From: an uncultured Bacteroidota bacterium | GTDB lineage: Bacteria; Bacteroidota; Bacteroidia; Chitinophagales; Chitinophagaceae | Reading direction: 5' to 3' | Length of the DNA stretch: 39,531 bases | Assembly (NCBI GenBank): GCA_902826165.1 | Contig: CADEDV010000015.1 | Span: 10,328-49,858 of the forward strand | Part shown: one piece after another, positions 1 through 7,458 of the stretch | How the letters are laid out: each line of letters starts with the position of its first letter | How positions within the stretch are numbered: position 1 is the first letter of the stretch | Translations under genes and position numbers: made by a program | The notes under the pieces: model-generated | Database searches by the model: none | Seen by the model: only the letters and a program-made list of their open reading frames with translations | What the model was told of the DNA's origin: nothing

Positions 1-80
1 AAAAGATAGCCAAGAAAGAAAACAAGCATTGGTGCAGTCAGCAACAGGGCAAATAACCAGTTTCTTGATCTTGGATTCAT
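1..80 (-). CDS. Hydrophobic membrane protein, 5' end only
   Basis: This is the first 26 codons of a minus-strand gene that runs off the left edge. The ATG at 80 overlaps the TGA of the preceding YfhO-like gene in an ATGA arrangement, so the two are probably translationally coupled. The visible peptide starts MNPRSRNWLF and continues as a strongly hydrophobic stretch (ALLLTAPMLVFFLGYL), which fits a first membrane helix or signal anchor. It is likely another polytopic protein of the same glycan or lipid operon, but too little is visible to name a family. Confidence 0.6.
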   Translation of the reverse strand, partial: MNPRSRNWLFALLLTAPMLVFFLGYL

Positions 81-2203
81 TCGGATGCTTTCTTTTTAAG
101 AAGCTGTAAGATAACGAATATAGAAATCAGCAACAGGGTAAATGACGAAACATATAAAGCAACCCGGATAAAATCATGGGGTTCGAATTTGAATTGTATA
201 GTATGTTTTCCCGCCGGTACTGGTACGCTGATAAATGCCCGGTTGGTATGATAAACCGGTATTTCAACATTATCTTCAAATGCCCGCCAGCCATGATGAT
301 ATTGTTGAAAGAGGTTTAGAAGTCCATAATTATTTGCAGTCACATCTAATTCAATCTTGTTGGGTTCAAGCTTTACAACCTTGATGGTGCCGGTTGTATG
401 GTCATTAATTTCACTTATCCTGCCAATACGTTCAAATAAGACTATCCTTCCTCTGTCGGGAAGTTTTGCCGTTGATAAAACAGTACTGTCGGAAAAATAG
501 GCGAAAGGGTAGTTGTTTAAGGCCCTTCTCAACAGGGTGTCTTTAAGGAAATTGATATAGCTTGTGTTGATAGTAGGTGTGATAATATGATCCTGTATGC
601 TGATTGTTTTATTATAGAATTTTTCCTGTCCAAGGGGAGAAACAGTTGAGGAATCAGTGCTGGTAGTAGTTACAGGTTTTGCTATCCCGGTAAGGGGATA
701 ACTTTTAGGAAATGAAGCTATATAGTGATCAACAACTGATGTCTTGGCCTGCGAGATAAAAGTAAAGGGTAAAGCCATCCAGCAAAAAATAATACTGTTA
801 ATAATCATCAGTACCGGAATGTGTTTCTTCAATCCTCTCCTAATGGCCCAAATGAATAAACCAATAAATGCCAATTGAATGGCTCCCTGTACAATTGCCA
901 TATCGGCAAAGCTGAGTTTGTCAAGAAGAGCCTTCCCATTCTCCTGGCCGATGAGTTGAGGCAGGCTACCTTTAAAAATGTAATAAGTTAGAATTCCAAA
1001 AAGTAAGATGATAACTGAAAATGTAATGATTTTAGTTTTCTTATTTACAGCATCTTTCGTTGAAAGAAATATATTCAATGCAGGAGCAGCTATTATAATA
1101 ATACCTATTGTGGTGAATATCCGCATGGAAGCCGGATGCCTGAATGAATTCATAAACGGCAGGAAACGATGACACCATTCTCTTAGTGGTGTGGCATTAC
1201 CCAGGCTGAAAAGAAAGGAAAAGAGAATTACGGCACCAATAAATTTATAAACAGGTTTCAGTTTTCCAGCGAGAGCCAGCAGGAAGAACAAAAAAATGAA
1301 TATTCCGGTTGATGCATTCCTGGCAGTCAGGTCGGTTTGCAGGAAGCTGTGACTCTTTGATACAGCGGAGGGTAATAAGTAAGATATACTGCTAAAGGCA
1401 GGGAATGCATTGGTTTGTATCCTCTCCAGACTGGCTCCGCTTCCTCTTTCATAGTAATCAAAAAAATCCCACCAGGATAAAACAGCCGGACTGACAATGA
1501 GCAGGAAAATGATAACAGCGACTATAGAAAATGAAATAACAGGTTGTATTTTTTTTTCTTTATAATTACGAAATGACCATATGATAAACCCTGTGAGAAG
1601 AATATAAATGCTGAAAATAAAATAGCTGGGATAACCGGCTGTTAGTAATAAGCTGAATGCCAGGGAAAATTTTAGTGCGGCATTCAGTCCCGGTTTATTT
1701 AACAGGCGGTAGAAATAGAGGAAAACAAAAGGAAGATAAGCTGCACTGGTTATCCATGGAATGACGGAACCGCTATCCGTCATAAAACCACAACATAGAT
1801 AAGCCGTGGCTGCGATGACGGCCGTTGTTACACTATTATTAAACTCTTTTACCAGCTTAAACATCCCTACGGCGGCAATAAACAAATAGAATAGCAATTC
1901 CAATTGCAGAACTTCCAGGTTATACCGTGTAAAAAGAGAAATGAACATGACAACAGGATTCCAGACCCCGCTTTGTATATCACTGTGTAACGGAAGCCCG
2001 GTGTACAGGTAAGGGTTCCACCAGGGGAAATGACCGTTTTGTATCGCTTCACTGATATGGTAGCGATAAGGAAGAAAATAAACTAAAGCATCGTTTTTGA
2101 GGCTGAATATGTGAAAAGTCAGCGGCCAATAAGCAACCAGTGTGATCAGCAGTAAAAGCAGGTAATGCTTTCGGGTTAAAAAAAAAGTACTGATCTTTTG
2201 CAT
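77..2203 (-). CDS. YfhO-like polytopic membrane protein (GT-C type glycosyltransferase)
   Basis: About 708 residues with a dozen or so hydrophobic helices and a C-terminal soluble part of about 150 residues before a last helix and a lysine-rich tail. The N-terminal part has an acidic residue in the first loop (FSLKNDALVYFLPYR) and the FPWWNPYLYTG segment typical of YfhO-family proteins. These resemble GT-C glycosyltransferases that use polyprenyl-phosphate sugars on the outer face of the inner membrane. I place the start at 2203, 1 nt after the stop of the upstream methyltransferase and behind GGAAG. An in-frame ATG at 2242 would overlap that gene by 38 nt and add 13 non-hydrophobic residues. 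The donor and acceptor are unknown. Confidence 0.75.
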   Translation of the reverse strand: MQKISTFFLTRKHYLLLLLITLVAYWPLTFHIFSLKNDALVYFLPYRYHISEAIQNGHFPWWNPYLYTGLPLHSDIQSGVWNPVVMFISLFTRYNLEVLQLELLFYLFIAAVGMFKLVKEFNNSVTTAVIAATAYLCCGFMTDSGSVIPWITSAAYLPFVFLYFYRLLNKPGLNAALKFSLAFSLLLTAGYPSYFIFSIYILLTGFIIWSFRNYKEKKIQPVISFSIVAVIIFLLIVSPAVLSWWDFFDYYERGSGASLERIQTNAFPAFSSISYLLPSAVSKSHSFLQTDLTARNASTGIFIFLFFLLALAGKLKPVYKFIGAVILFSFLFSLGNATPLREWCHRFLPFMNSFRHPASMRIFTTIGIIIIAAPALNIFLSTKDAVNKKTKIITFSVIILLFGILTYYIFKGSLPQLIGQENGKALLDKLSFADMAIVQGAIQLAFIGLFIWAIRRGLKKHIPVLMIINSIIFCWMALPFTFISQAKTSVVDHYIASFPKSYPLTGIAKPVTTTSTDSSTVSPLGQEKFYNKTISIQDHIITPTINTSYINFLKDTLLRRALNNYPFAYFSDSTVLSTAKLPDRGRIVLFERIGRISEINDHTTGTIKVVKLEPNKIELDVTANNYGLLNLFQQYHHGWRAFEDNVEIPVYHTNRAFISVPVPAGKHTIQFKFEPHDFIRVALYVSSFTLLLISIFVILQLLKKKASE

Positions 2204-2204
2204 A

Positions 2205-2915
2205 TTATTGTTTCTTCCAGACAGCCAAAATACTTTTTCCAAAGGAATAAAAGAAAATCCGATCCGTTATCTTAGAAACTGGAACCATCCACTGATCCCA
2301 AAATTGAACCTGCCTCTTTGCAGGGTAGGATTGCCGTAATACTATTTTATTCAGCAGGGAAGCAAAAAAGCCAATGGAGTCAAGGTAGATGACTTTTTTC
2401 CGTATTAAAGAAGCCGGCTGAATTGCTGATAATGTCTTCCGGTTATATCTCCTGTAGTGACCAATTGCTTTATCAAAAGGACTGAATAAAAACTGGTAAG
2501 CAGGGGAGAGGATAATAAGATGCCCGCCCTGTGCGAGGTGATCAGTTGCTTTCTTTACTTCAGCTGCATCGGCCTCTATATGCTCAAGCACATCTATATA
2601 AATGATGCAGTCAAACTTGTCATTCTTGTCTAATGAATTTAAAGTGCCTTGTATGGCTTTACAATTGGATGGTAATACTTTATCGTTTATTTTCTGTTGC
2701 AAAACCTGCCACATTGTTTCGTCCGGCTCTAATAACACCCAGCTATCCTCTTTGTCTTTGTTCAATAAAAGTGTGGTGCCACCAATACCTGCTCCCGCTT
2801 CCAGCACCCTGCCTTTCAGAAAGACAGATATATGGCTTGCAAAATAGTTTTTCCAGTTCGTAGCTGTTTCAAAAAGCTGTAGTTCCTCACCAGGGTATTT
2901 GTAATTGATACTCAT
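2205..2915 (-). CDS. Class I SAM-dependent methyltransferase
   Basis: 236 residues. The SAM-binding motif I is EAGAGIG at residues 39-45, followed by the acidic strand-2 residue E63 in LLEPDE and a motif IV-like stretch, DCIIYIDVLEHIEAD, near residues 101-115. This is the arrangement of the Methyltransf_11/23 group. The gene overlaps the glycosyltransferase before it by ATGA and is followed 1 nt later by the YfhO-like gene, so it is probably co-translated with them. The substrate is probably a sugar, lipid or polyprenyl-linked intermediate of the same pathway; that is inferred only from context. Confidence 0.85.
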   Translation of the reverse strand: MSINYKYPGEELQLFETATNWKNYFASHISVFLKGRVLEAGAGIGGTTLLLNKDKEDSWVLLEPDETMWQVLQQKINDKVLPSNCKAIQGTLNSLDKNDKFDCIIYIDVLEHIEADAAEVKKATDHLAQGGHLIILSPAYQFLFSPFDKAIGHYRRYNRKTLSAIQPASLIRKKVIYLDSIGFFASLLNKIVLRQSYPAKRQVQFWDQWMVPVSKITDRIFFYSFGKSILAVWKKQ

Positions 2916-3859
2916 GCAGTGATTGTTTCAACGGTACCTGTGTAATCTTTATAATGGTGGGCTGGTACAAATTTTCGCTGGGACTCAGAGGAAAAATATA
3001 GGAACATCGTGACAAGAGATAACAGGAAACTCTGAAGTAGTACAATAAGCATCGATGACATAACGGTGGATGTCCAGCCCGGAATGGCTAATGTAGTGAA
3101 GGTTTTAACACCAAGCAGGGTAAGAATGATCAGTAAAGAAAAGCCGATAAGACAACAGGAGAAAATCAGTAGGCGGCCGGCAATGATCTCCATAAATACA
3201 GAAATAGCTCCAAGTCCCAGTAGTAACAATTTGTTGAAGTTCATCTTCGATTGCCCGGCATACCGGATTCCTTTATGCGTTTGTATGGTTGAATAAGTTA
3301 GCCCTGATTTTAAAATTCCTCCGGCAAGATGACTCCATATTTCGCTGTAGTAAACAATTTTATCAAGGGAAGCTTTGGGCATGATCATAAAATTACCAAA
3401 GGATATTCTCCGGCCGGTCAACAACCTGAAACTGATTTTATAAAGCCAGTAAAATAATTTGAACAGGATATCTTCCCGGCGGGAGCTGCGGTGGGCAAAA
3501 ATTATATCATTATTTTTTTTCTCTGCAGCCAATAATAATTCGAGTGCATCTTCCGGCCTGTCTTCACCATCTGTATCCATGATCAGCACTTTGTCGCAGC
3601 TGATATTCTCTTTTATATAAGCCAGGCCAATTGCCAAAGCTTTCTGGTGCCCTATATTTCGCTGCAGGTGCAATACCTGTATAGGGAAAGAGGTGCCTGT
3701 GGTAATTCTTAATTCTTCAGTGGACCCATCGTTTATAATTAGAATACTGAAACGATAATCTTTAAGGTGGGAAAACGTTTTCGCCAATTCCGTTAGAAGC
3801 CGGTTAAGCGATTCTCCGTCGTTAAATAAAGGACACAATATGGTTACATTCTTTTGCAT
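2912..3859 (-). CDS. Family 2 glycosyltransferase with C-terminal membrane helices
   Basis: 315 residues. The GT-A fold core shows N43-D44-G45-S46 and the metal-binding D95-T-D97 in MDTDGEDRPED, as in dolichyl/undecaprenyl-phosphate sugar synthases (DPM1/GtrB type). Two hydrophobic helices follow at about residues 225-255 and 275-295, as in GtrB-like proteins that make polyprenyl-phosphate-linked sugars at the cytoplasmic face. Such a donor could feed the GT-C protein two genes downstream. The gene ends in an ATGA overlap with the methyltransferase. The transferred sugar cannot be read from the sequence. Confidence 0.85.
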   Translation of the reverse strand: MQKNVTILCPLFNDGESLNRLLTELAKTFSHLKDYRFSILIINDGSTEELRITTGTSFPIQVLHLQRNIGHQKALAIGLAYIKENISCDKVLIMDTDGEDRPEDALELLLAAEKKNNDIIFAHRSSRREDILFKLFYWLYKISFRLLTGRRISFGNFMIMPKASLDKIVYYSEIWSHLAGGILKSGLTYSTIQTHKGIRYAGQSKMNFNKLLLLGLGAISVFMEIIAGRLLIFSCCLIGFSLLIILTLLGVKTFTTLAIPGWTSTVMSSMLIVLLQSFLLSLVTMFLYFSSESQRKFVPAHHYKDYTGTVETITA

Positions 3860-3913
3860 GTGTGGGTTTAAAGATACAGTGAAGGCTTTTTATAATGAAA
3901 TGCCTCTTGATGC

Positions 3914-5005
3914 TCAGTTACTATACTTTGTTTTAAGTTTAAGAAAATAGCTTTCAAAATAATAATAACTCAGCCAGCTCAGCAGTACTGCACAACCAGC
4001 TGCGGCTATGGAAATAGTCAGCTGGGCTCCTATGCCGGGTATTTGTTTCTTCACCATATCCAGTAAATAACTATTCATAACCAGGTATACCGGCCAGTGA
4101 AAAATGTAAAATGAATAAGAGATGCGCCCAAAAAATTTCAGTAAAGGGATATTAAAAATAAAGTTGATGATCTTCGTTTCCCTGTTGACAGCCTCATATA
4201 CTAATAAGCCAAACATCATGGCAAAAGTGCTGTAACCCACCAGGCCTGTGTAAGGAAATGAAAAGGAATAGAAACGGTTGAAAAAATAGAAAAGAAAATT
4301 TATGGCTGCAAAACTCAGTACGATGACTGCTGTATTCTTTTTGATGAATTCAAAATTCATGTGTTTTAATAACGCAACAAGGCAGCCAATGCAAATACCG
4401 TCAATACGGGTGAATGTATAGAGGTTGTAATAAGCGAGGTTTTCAATTTTATAGATCCACAAACCAAAACGGAAAAGGATAACCAGCGATAAAAGGGTGC
4501 ATATAAATATCAAAAGATATTTTGGCTTTTTGAGTAAAAGGATCACCAGCGGCCAGAAAATATAAAACTGTTCTTCCACTGCTAATGACCAGTAGTGATT
4601 CAGTATATGAGCATTGTTTGGATCTTTAAATATATATAACCAGTTTTGCAGGTAGGTCCACAGGAAAAACTGGTTGCTGATATAATAATCCCATTTAATA
4701 GCGGGGGAAGTAAAGACCGGGAGTATAAAAAGGAAGATAATAAGGCTCAGGTAGTATAAAGGGAATATCCGCAGCACTCGACGCATGTAAAAATTGCGCA
4801 GGAAATTGGGTTTTCCTACCGCATTCATTAATATATCTGTGATCAGGAAGCCGGAGAGCACAAAGAAGAGATCAACGCCAAGCCATCCAAAATAGGACTG
4901 TTGAATGAAACCGAAATTGTGATAAAGTACCACCAGCAGGATAGCCATGCCCCTGAGGCCGTCTAAGGCAGGATAATAAGACCTGTTTGCAGTAACAGCT
5001 GTCAT
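3914..5005 (-). CDS. Acyltransferase family 3 membrane protein (OafA/YrhL type)
   Basis: 363 residues, about ten membrane helices. Family landmarks are D15-GLRG near the N-terminus, the conserved H29 in LYHN, GVDLFFVLSGFLI (residues 43-55) and HYWSLAVEEQFY (residues 137-148). Members O-acylate sugars of lipopolysaccharide, capsule, peptidoglycan or small molecules in the inner membrane. The gene starts 20 nt after the riboflavin synthase stop, so it is probably on the same transcript, and lies 54 nt before the glycosyltransferase. That context favours a surface-glycan acceptor, which is inference. Confidence 0.9.
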   Translation of the reverse strand: MTAVTANRSYYPALDGLRGMAILLVVLYHNFGFIQQSYFGWLGVDLFFVLSGFLITDILMNAVGKPNFLRNFYMRRVLRIFPLYYLSLIIFLFILPVFTSPAIKWDYYISNQFFLWTYLQNWLYIFKDPNNAHILNHYWSLAVEEQFYIFWPLVILLLKKPKYLLIFICTLLSLVILFRFGLWIYKIENLAYYNLYTFTRIDGICIGCLVALLKHMNFEFIKKNTAVIVLSFAAINFLFYFFNRFYSFSFPYTGLVGYSTFAMMFGLLVYEAVNRETKIINFIFNIPLLKFFGRISYSFYIFHWPVYLVMNSYLLDMVKKQIPGIGAQLTISIAAAGCAVLLSWLSYYYFESYFLKLKTKYSN

Positions 5006-5025
5006 GCAGGGGAGAAATGGGTTAG

Positions 5026-5619
5026 TTATTTCTCTTTCAAAGATAATCTTCTCAGCAGATACTTACCCAGGAGGTCAAATTCGAGGTTTACCGTGCCTCC
5101 TTTATGAATAGTGTGAATGTTGGTGTGTTCAAATGTGAAGGGAATAATGGCAACTGTAAAGCTCTTCTTTTTGACATTAAAAACTGTGAGACTGATACCA
5201 TTCACAGCTATGGAACCTTTTTCAATGATCAGTTCTGCAAATTTCCCCGGGAATTCAAATTCAAACTCCCAGCTGCCTTCTTTTTCTTTACGTTTCAGGC
5301 AAATGCCGGTGGTATCCACATGCCCCTGAACAAAATGACCGTCCAGTCGACCGTTAACCGGCAGGCATCTTTCCATATTGACCAGGCTGCCGGCCACCCA
5401 TTCTCCGAGTTCCGTTTTTTGCAGGGTCTCGTCAATGGCCGTTACACGATGGCTATTATCCCTTGTTTCTTCCACGGTCAGGCAAACCCCGCTATGGCTC
5501 ACACTTTGGTCAATTTTTAGCTCGGGCGAAAGGTCGGATTCTATCCAGAATGTTTTGTTCGACCCGTTGGATATGACCTCTTTAACTATCCCGGCCGCCT
5601 CGATTATTCCTGTAAACAT
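5026..5619 (-). CDS. ribE: Riboflavin synthase alpha chain
   Basis: 197 residues, the normal length. It starts with the diagnostic MFTGIIE and has the two internally similar lumazine-binding halves. The first half holds SVSHSGVCLTV, the second GHFVQGHVDTTG and IAVNGISLTV. The enzyme dismutates two molecules of 6,7-dimethyl-8-ribityllumazine to riboflavin in the cytoplasm. No other rib gene is nearby and no FMN riboswitch was recognised. It is divergent from rpsU (138 nt between start codons) and appears to head the minus-strand run of membrane and glycan genes. Confidence 0.95.
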   Translation of the reverse strand: MFTGIIEAAGIVKEVISNGSNKTFWIESDLSPELKIDQSVSHSGVCLTVEETRDNSHRVTAIDETLQKTELGEWVAGSLVNMERCLPVNGRLDGHFVQGHVDTTGICLKRKEKEGSWEFEFEFPGKFAELIIEKGSIAVNGISLTVFNVKKKSFTVAIIPFTFEHTNIHTIHKGGTVNLEFDLLGKYLLRRLSLKEK

Positions 5620-5715
5620 GGCCGCAAATTAGCTGTTATTGGCGATTTTAGAATAGCCTGAAATAAGGGAACAAATTTTAAAGTCCTGAATCTTCCAATT
5701 TTGAACTTTTCCCTA

Positions 5716-5723
5716 TATCTTTG
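5716..5723 (+). promoter_or_regulatory. Promoter -7 box for rpsU
   Basis: TATCTTTG matches the Bacteroidota -7 consensus TAnnTTTG exactly and ends 34 nt before the rpsU ATG, predicting a short leader of about 28 nt that would contain the SD sequence. A TTG lies at 5701-5703, but only 12 nt upstream, closer than the usual 17-23, so no convincing -33 element is assigned. Confidence 0.55.
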
Positions 5724-5743
5724 CGACTCTAAAAAAAATGCCA

Positions 5744-5750
5744 GGGAGGT
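5744..5750 (+). promoter_or_regulatory. Strong Shine-Dalgarno sequence of rpsU
   Basis: GGGAGGT ends 7 nt before the ATG at 5758. It contains the full GGAGG core complementary to the 16S rRNA 3' end, at ideal spacing. The other start regions I inspected for SD in the window (tuf, rplK, rplA, rpoC, hpf, xerC, accA, ribE) have A/T-rich leaders without it. The exception coincides with the gene for the ribosomal protein thought to help hide the anti-SD in this phylum. Confidence 0.85.
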
Positions 5751-5757
5751 ATATACC

Positions 5758-5955
5758 ATGTTAATTATTGATTCAAAAGATTGCGAAAACATTGACAAAG
5801 CGCTGAAGAAATACAAAAAGAAGTTTGAAAAATCTAAAGTATTGCTGCAGTTGCGTGAACGTCAGAGTTTCACCAAGCCATCTGTAAAACGCAGAGGCCA
5901 GGTGCTGAAGGCGATCTACAAGCAGAACATAGCCAGCGGCAAAATAGAAGGTTAA
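5758..5955 (+). CDS. rpsU: 30S ribosomal protein bS21
   Basis: 65 residues, basic and helical, beginning MLIIDSKDCENIDKALKKYK, with the family core RERQSFTKPSVKRRGQVLKA. An upstream in-frame ATG at 5701 overlaps the predicted promoter and is rejected; the start at 5758 is fixed by the SD sequence. bS21 binds near the 16S 3' end. In Flavobacterium ribosomes it is known to help sequester the anti-SD tail together with bS18 and bS6. A tyrosine at residue 54 here falls where, as I recall from the Flavobacterium structure, a tyrosine contacts that tail. The gene is followed by xerC and hpf, an order I recall as common in Bacteroidota. Confidence 0.95.
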   Translation: MLIIDSKDCENIDKALKKYKKKFEKSKVLLQLRERQSFTKPSVKRRGQVLKAIYKQNIASGKIEG

Positions 5956-5999
5956 TTCGTTAGCCTTTTCCGATAATAGGAGATAGCTGCAAAGTTTTA

Positions 6000-6007
6000 T
6001 AGCTTTG
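6000..6007 (+). promoter_or_regulatory. Promoter -7 box for the Xer recombinase gene
   Basis: TAGCTTTG matches TAnnTTTG and ends 15 nt before the ATG at 6023, which would give a very short leader. No matching -33 element is evident, so read-through from rpsU may contribute. Confidence 0.4.
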
Positions 6008-6022
6008 TAGCTATCTTTTTTT

Positions 6023-6922
6023 ATGTCATCTACTTCCGAACAGATTCAGTCTTTTATTGATTACCTGAAATTTGAAAAAAGGTATTCTGTTCATACCGTC
6101 ACCTCTTATCAAAATGATCTGAGTGCCTTTTTTGACTACCTGGACCTGCAATTCGGGAAGCTTTCTTTACATGAAATAACCGCCGGTTTTATCCGCAGCT
6201 GGCTGGCGGGGCTGAAAGATGCGGATATGAGCTCTAAATCCATCAACCGGAAAATATCGACGCTCAGGTCTTTTTTTAAATACCAGTTGAAAACAGGTAA
6301 GTTGGAAATATCGCCGACTGCAAATATCATAGCTCCGAAAATTGGAAAACGGCTGCCGGTATTTATTAAGGAACAGGATACAAAGGAATTGCTTCAGTCC
6401 CTGGCCGGGCTGACAGAAGACTGGAAAACGCTAAATGCTAAAATGCTGCTGACCTTGTTTTACACAACGGGCATGCGATTGAGCGAGTTGATCAACCTGA
6501 AAGAAAAGCAGCTTGACCTCGGACGGTCACAGATCAAAGTGCTGGGCAAAGGGAATAAGGAGAGGATCATCCCTATTAGTAAAGAAGTAATTATCATTAT
6601 CCGGGATTACCAGCAATGGAAAAGGAAAGAATTTGAGAATACTGAGGAGGTTTTGCTGGTGACAGCAAAGGGGAAGAGAATGTATCCAAAATACGCCTAC
6701 CTGCTGGTTAAACAGTATCTGGGAGAGATCAAAACGCTTGACAAAAAAAGCCCACATATACTTCGTCATACCTTTGCCACTCACCTGATGAACGGCGGCG
6801 CTGACCTGAATGCCGTTAAAGAACTGCTGGGGCACAGCAGCCTTGCCTCCACGCAGGTTTACACGCATAATACCATCGAAAAGCTGAAGGATGTACATAA
6901 AAAGGCTCACCCGAAAGCCTGA
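6023..6922 (+). CDS. xerC: Tyrosine recombinase XerC/XerD type
   Basis: 299 residues, the length of chromosomal Xer recombinases. An N-terminal SAM-like core-binding domain (about 1-100) precedes the catalytic domain. All catalytic residues are visible: R152 in TTGMRLSEL, K176 in GKGNKER, H245-x-x-R248 in HILRH, H271 in LGHSS and nucleophile Y280 in STQVYTH. The family resolves chromosome dimers at dif with FtsK. Its position between rpsU and hpf, its size and the lack of flanking repeats argue for a housekeeping Xer protein rather than a mobile-element integrase. XerC versus XerD cannot be settled from sequence alone. Confidence 0.88.
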   Translation: MSSTSEQIQSFIDYLKFEKRYSVHTVTSYQNDLSAFFDYLDLQFGKLSLHEITAGFIRSWLAGLKDADMSSKSINRKISTLRSFFKYQLKTGKLEISPTANIIAPKIGKRLPVFIKEQDTKELLQSLAGLTEDWKTLNAKMLLTLFYTTGMRLSELINLKEKQLDLGRSQIKVLGKGNKERIIPISKEVIIIIRDYQQWKRKEFENTEEVLLVTAKGKRMYPKYAYLLVKQYLGEIKTLDKKSPHILRHTFATHLMNGGADLNAVKELLGHSSLASTQVYTHNTIEKLKDVHKKAHPKA

Positions 6923-6962
6923 GATATTTCCACTTAAACAATAAAATTTTGGCAATAATTTG

Positions 6963-6993
6963 TTTGTCTTACCCGTTCAATTGTGTAACTTTA
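6963..6993 (+). promoter_or_regulatory. Candidate hpf promoter
   Basis: TTTG at 6963-6966 and TAACTTTA at 6986-6993 are separated by 19 nt. This matches the Bacteroidota TTTG-N17-23-TAnnTTTG pattern with one mismatch in the last base. Transcription would start near 7000, leaving about an 80-nt A/T-rich leader to the hpf ATG at 7082. Confidence 0.5.
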
Positions 6994-7081
6994 AAATGAA
7001 CATTAACTGCAAGCATATGTAAGAAATGTACTTTTAAAAAGTTCTTTATTTATTGTTTCACAGTTTAAAAATGCGATTACT

Positions 7082-7381
7082 ATGAACGTAAACATTCAGA
7101 CTGTTCGATTCGATGCGGACAGCCGGTTGGTAGAGTATGTCAACCGTAAATTAGAAAAGCTCAATACTTTTCACGACCGCATCATCAAAGTAAGTGTGTA
7201 TCTGAAACTTGACAACGTGGTTCATACCATCAAAGACAAGATCGCAGAGATCAGAGTACACGTACCCCGCCAGGAATTTTTTGTCAAATCAACCAGTAAA
7301 TCATTTGAAACATCTTTTGACGATGCCTTTGAATCCATCGTTAACCAGATAAAAAGAAAAAAACAAAAGCAGGCCGCTTAA
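7082..7381 (+). CDS. hpf: Ribosome hibernation promoting factor, HPF/RaiA family (short form)
   Basis: 99 residues with the family's beta-alpha-beta-beta-beta-alpha layout: MNVNIQTVRFDADSRLVEYV, then VSVYLKL, then IAEIRVHVPRQEFFVKSTSKS and a C-terminal helix ending in the basic KRKKQKQAA. It corresponds to short HPF without the long-form dimerisation domain. HPF binds the 30S decoding centre and helps form inactive 100S ribosomes in slow growth. It has its own candidate promoter at 6963-6993 and a strong terminator directly after the stop. Confidence 0.93.
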   Translation: MNVNIQTVRFDADSRLVEYVNRKLEKLNTFHDRIIKVSVYLKLDNVVHTIKDKIAEIRVHVPRQEFFVKSTSKSFETSFDDAFESIVNQIKRKKQKQAA

Positions 7382-7390
7382 AAAAATTAC

Positions 7391-7421
7391 AAGACCCCGC
7401 CCAGCAGCGGGGTCTTTTTTT
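7391..7421 (+). terminator. Rho-independent terminator after hpf
   Basis: A perfect 10-bp stem (AAGACCCCGC at 7391-7400 with GCGGGGTCTT at 7407-7416), a 6-nt loop and a continuing T run. It begins 10 nt after the hpf stop and insulates the archaemetzincin-like gene. Confidence 0.9.
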
Positions 7422-7458
7422 GTGGGTTACTTATCTGTTATTTTGGAATAAACAGGGA

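Noticed and set aside
2204-2242. Longer N-terminus for the YfhO-like protein
   Set aside because: It would overlap the methyltransferase by 38 nt; the ATG at 2203 has a GGAAG upstream and begins directly before the first membrane helix.
5604-5816. Minus-strand 70-residue frame between ribE and rpsU
   Set aside because: It covers the rpsU promoter, SD and first codons in antisense and has no independent support.
6023-6922. Integrase of a genomic island
   Set aside because: Size, full Xer motifs and the rpsU-hpf context fit a housekeeping Xer recombinase; no attachment-site repeats or cargo genes are nearby.
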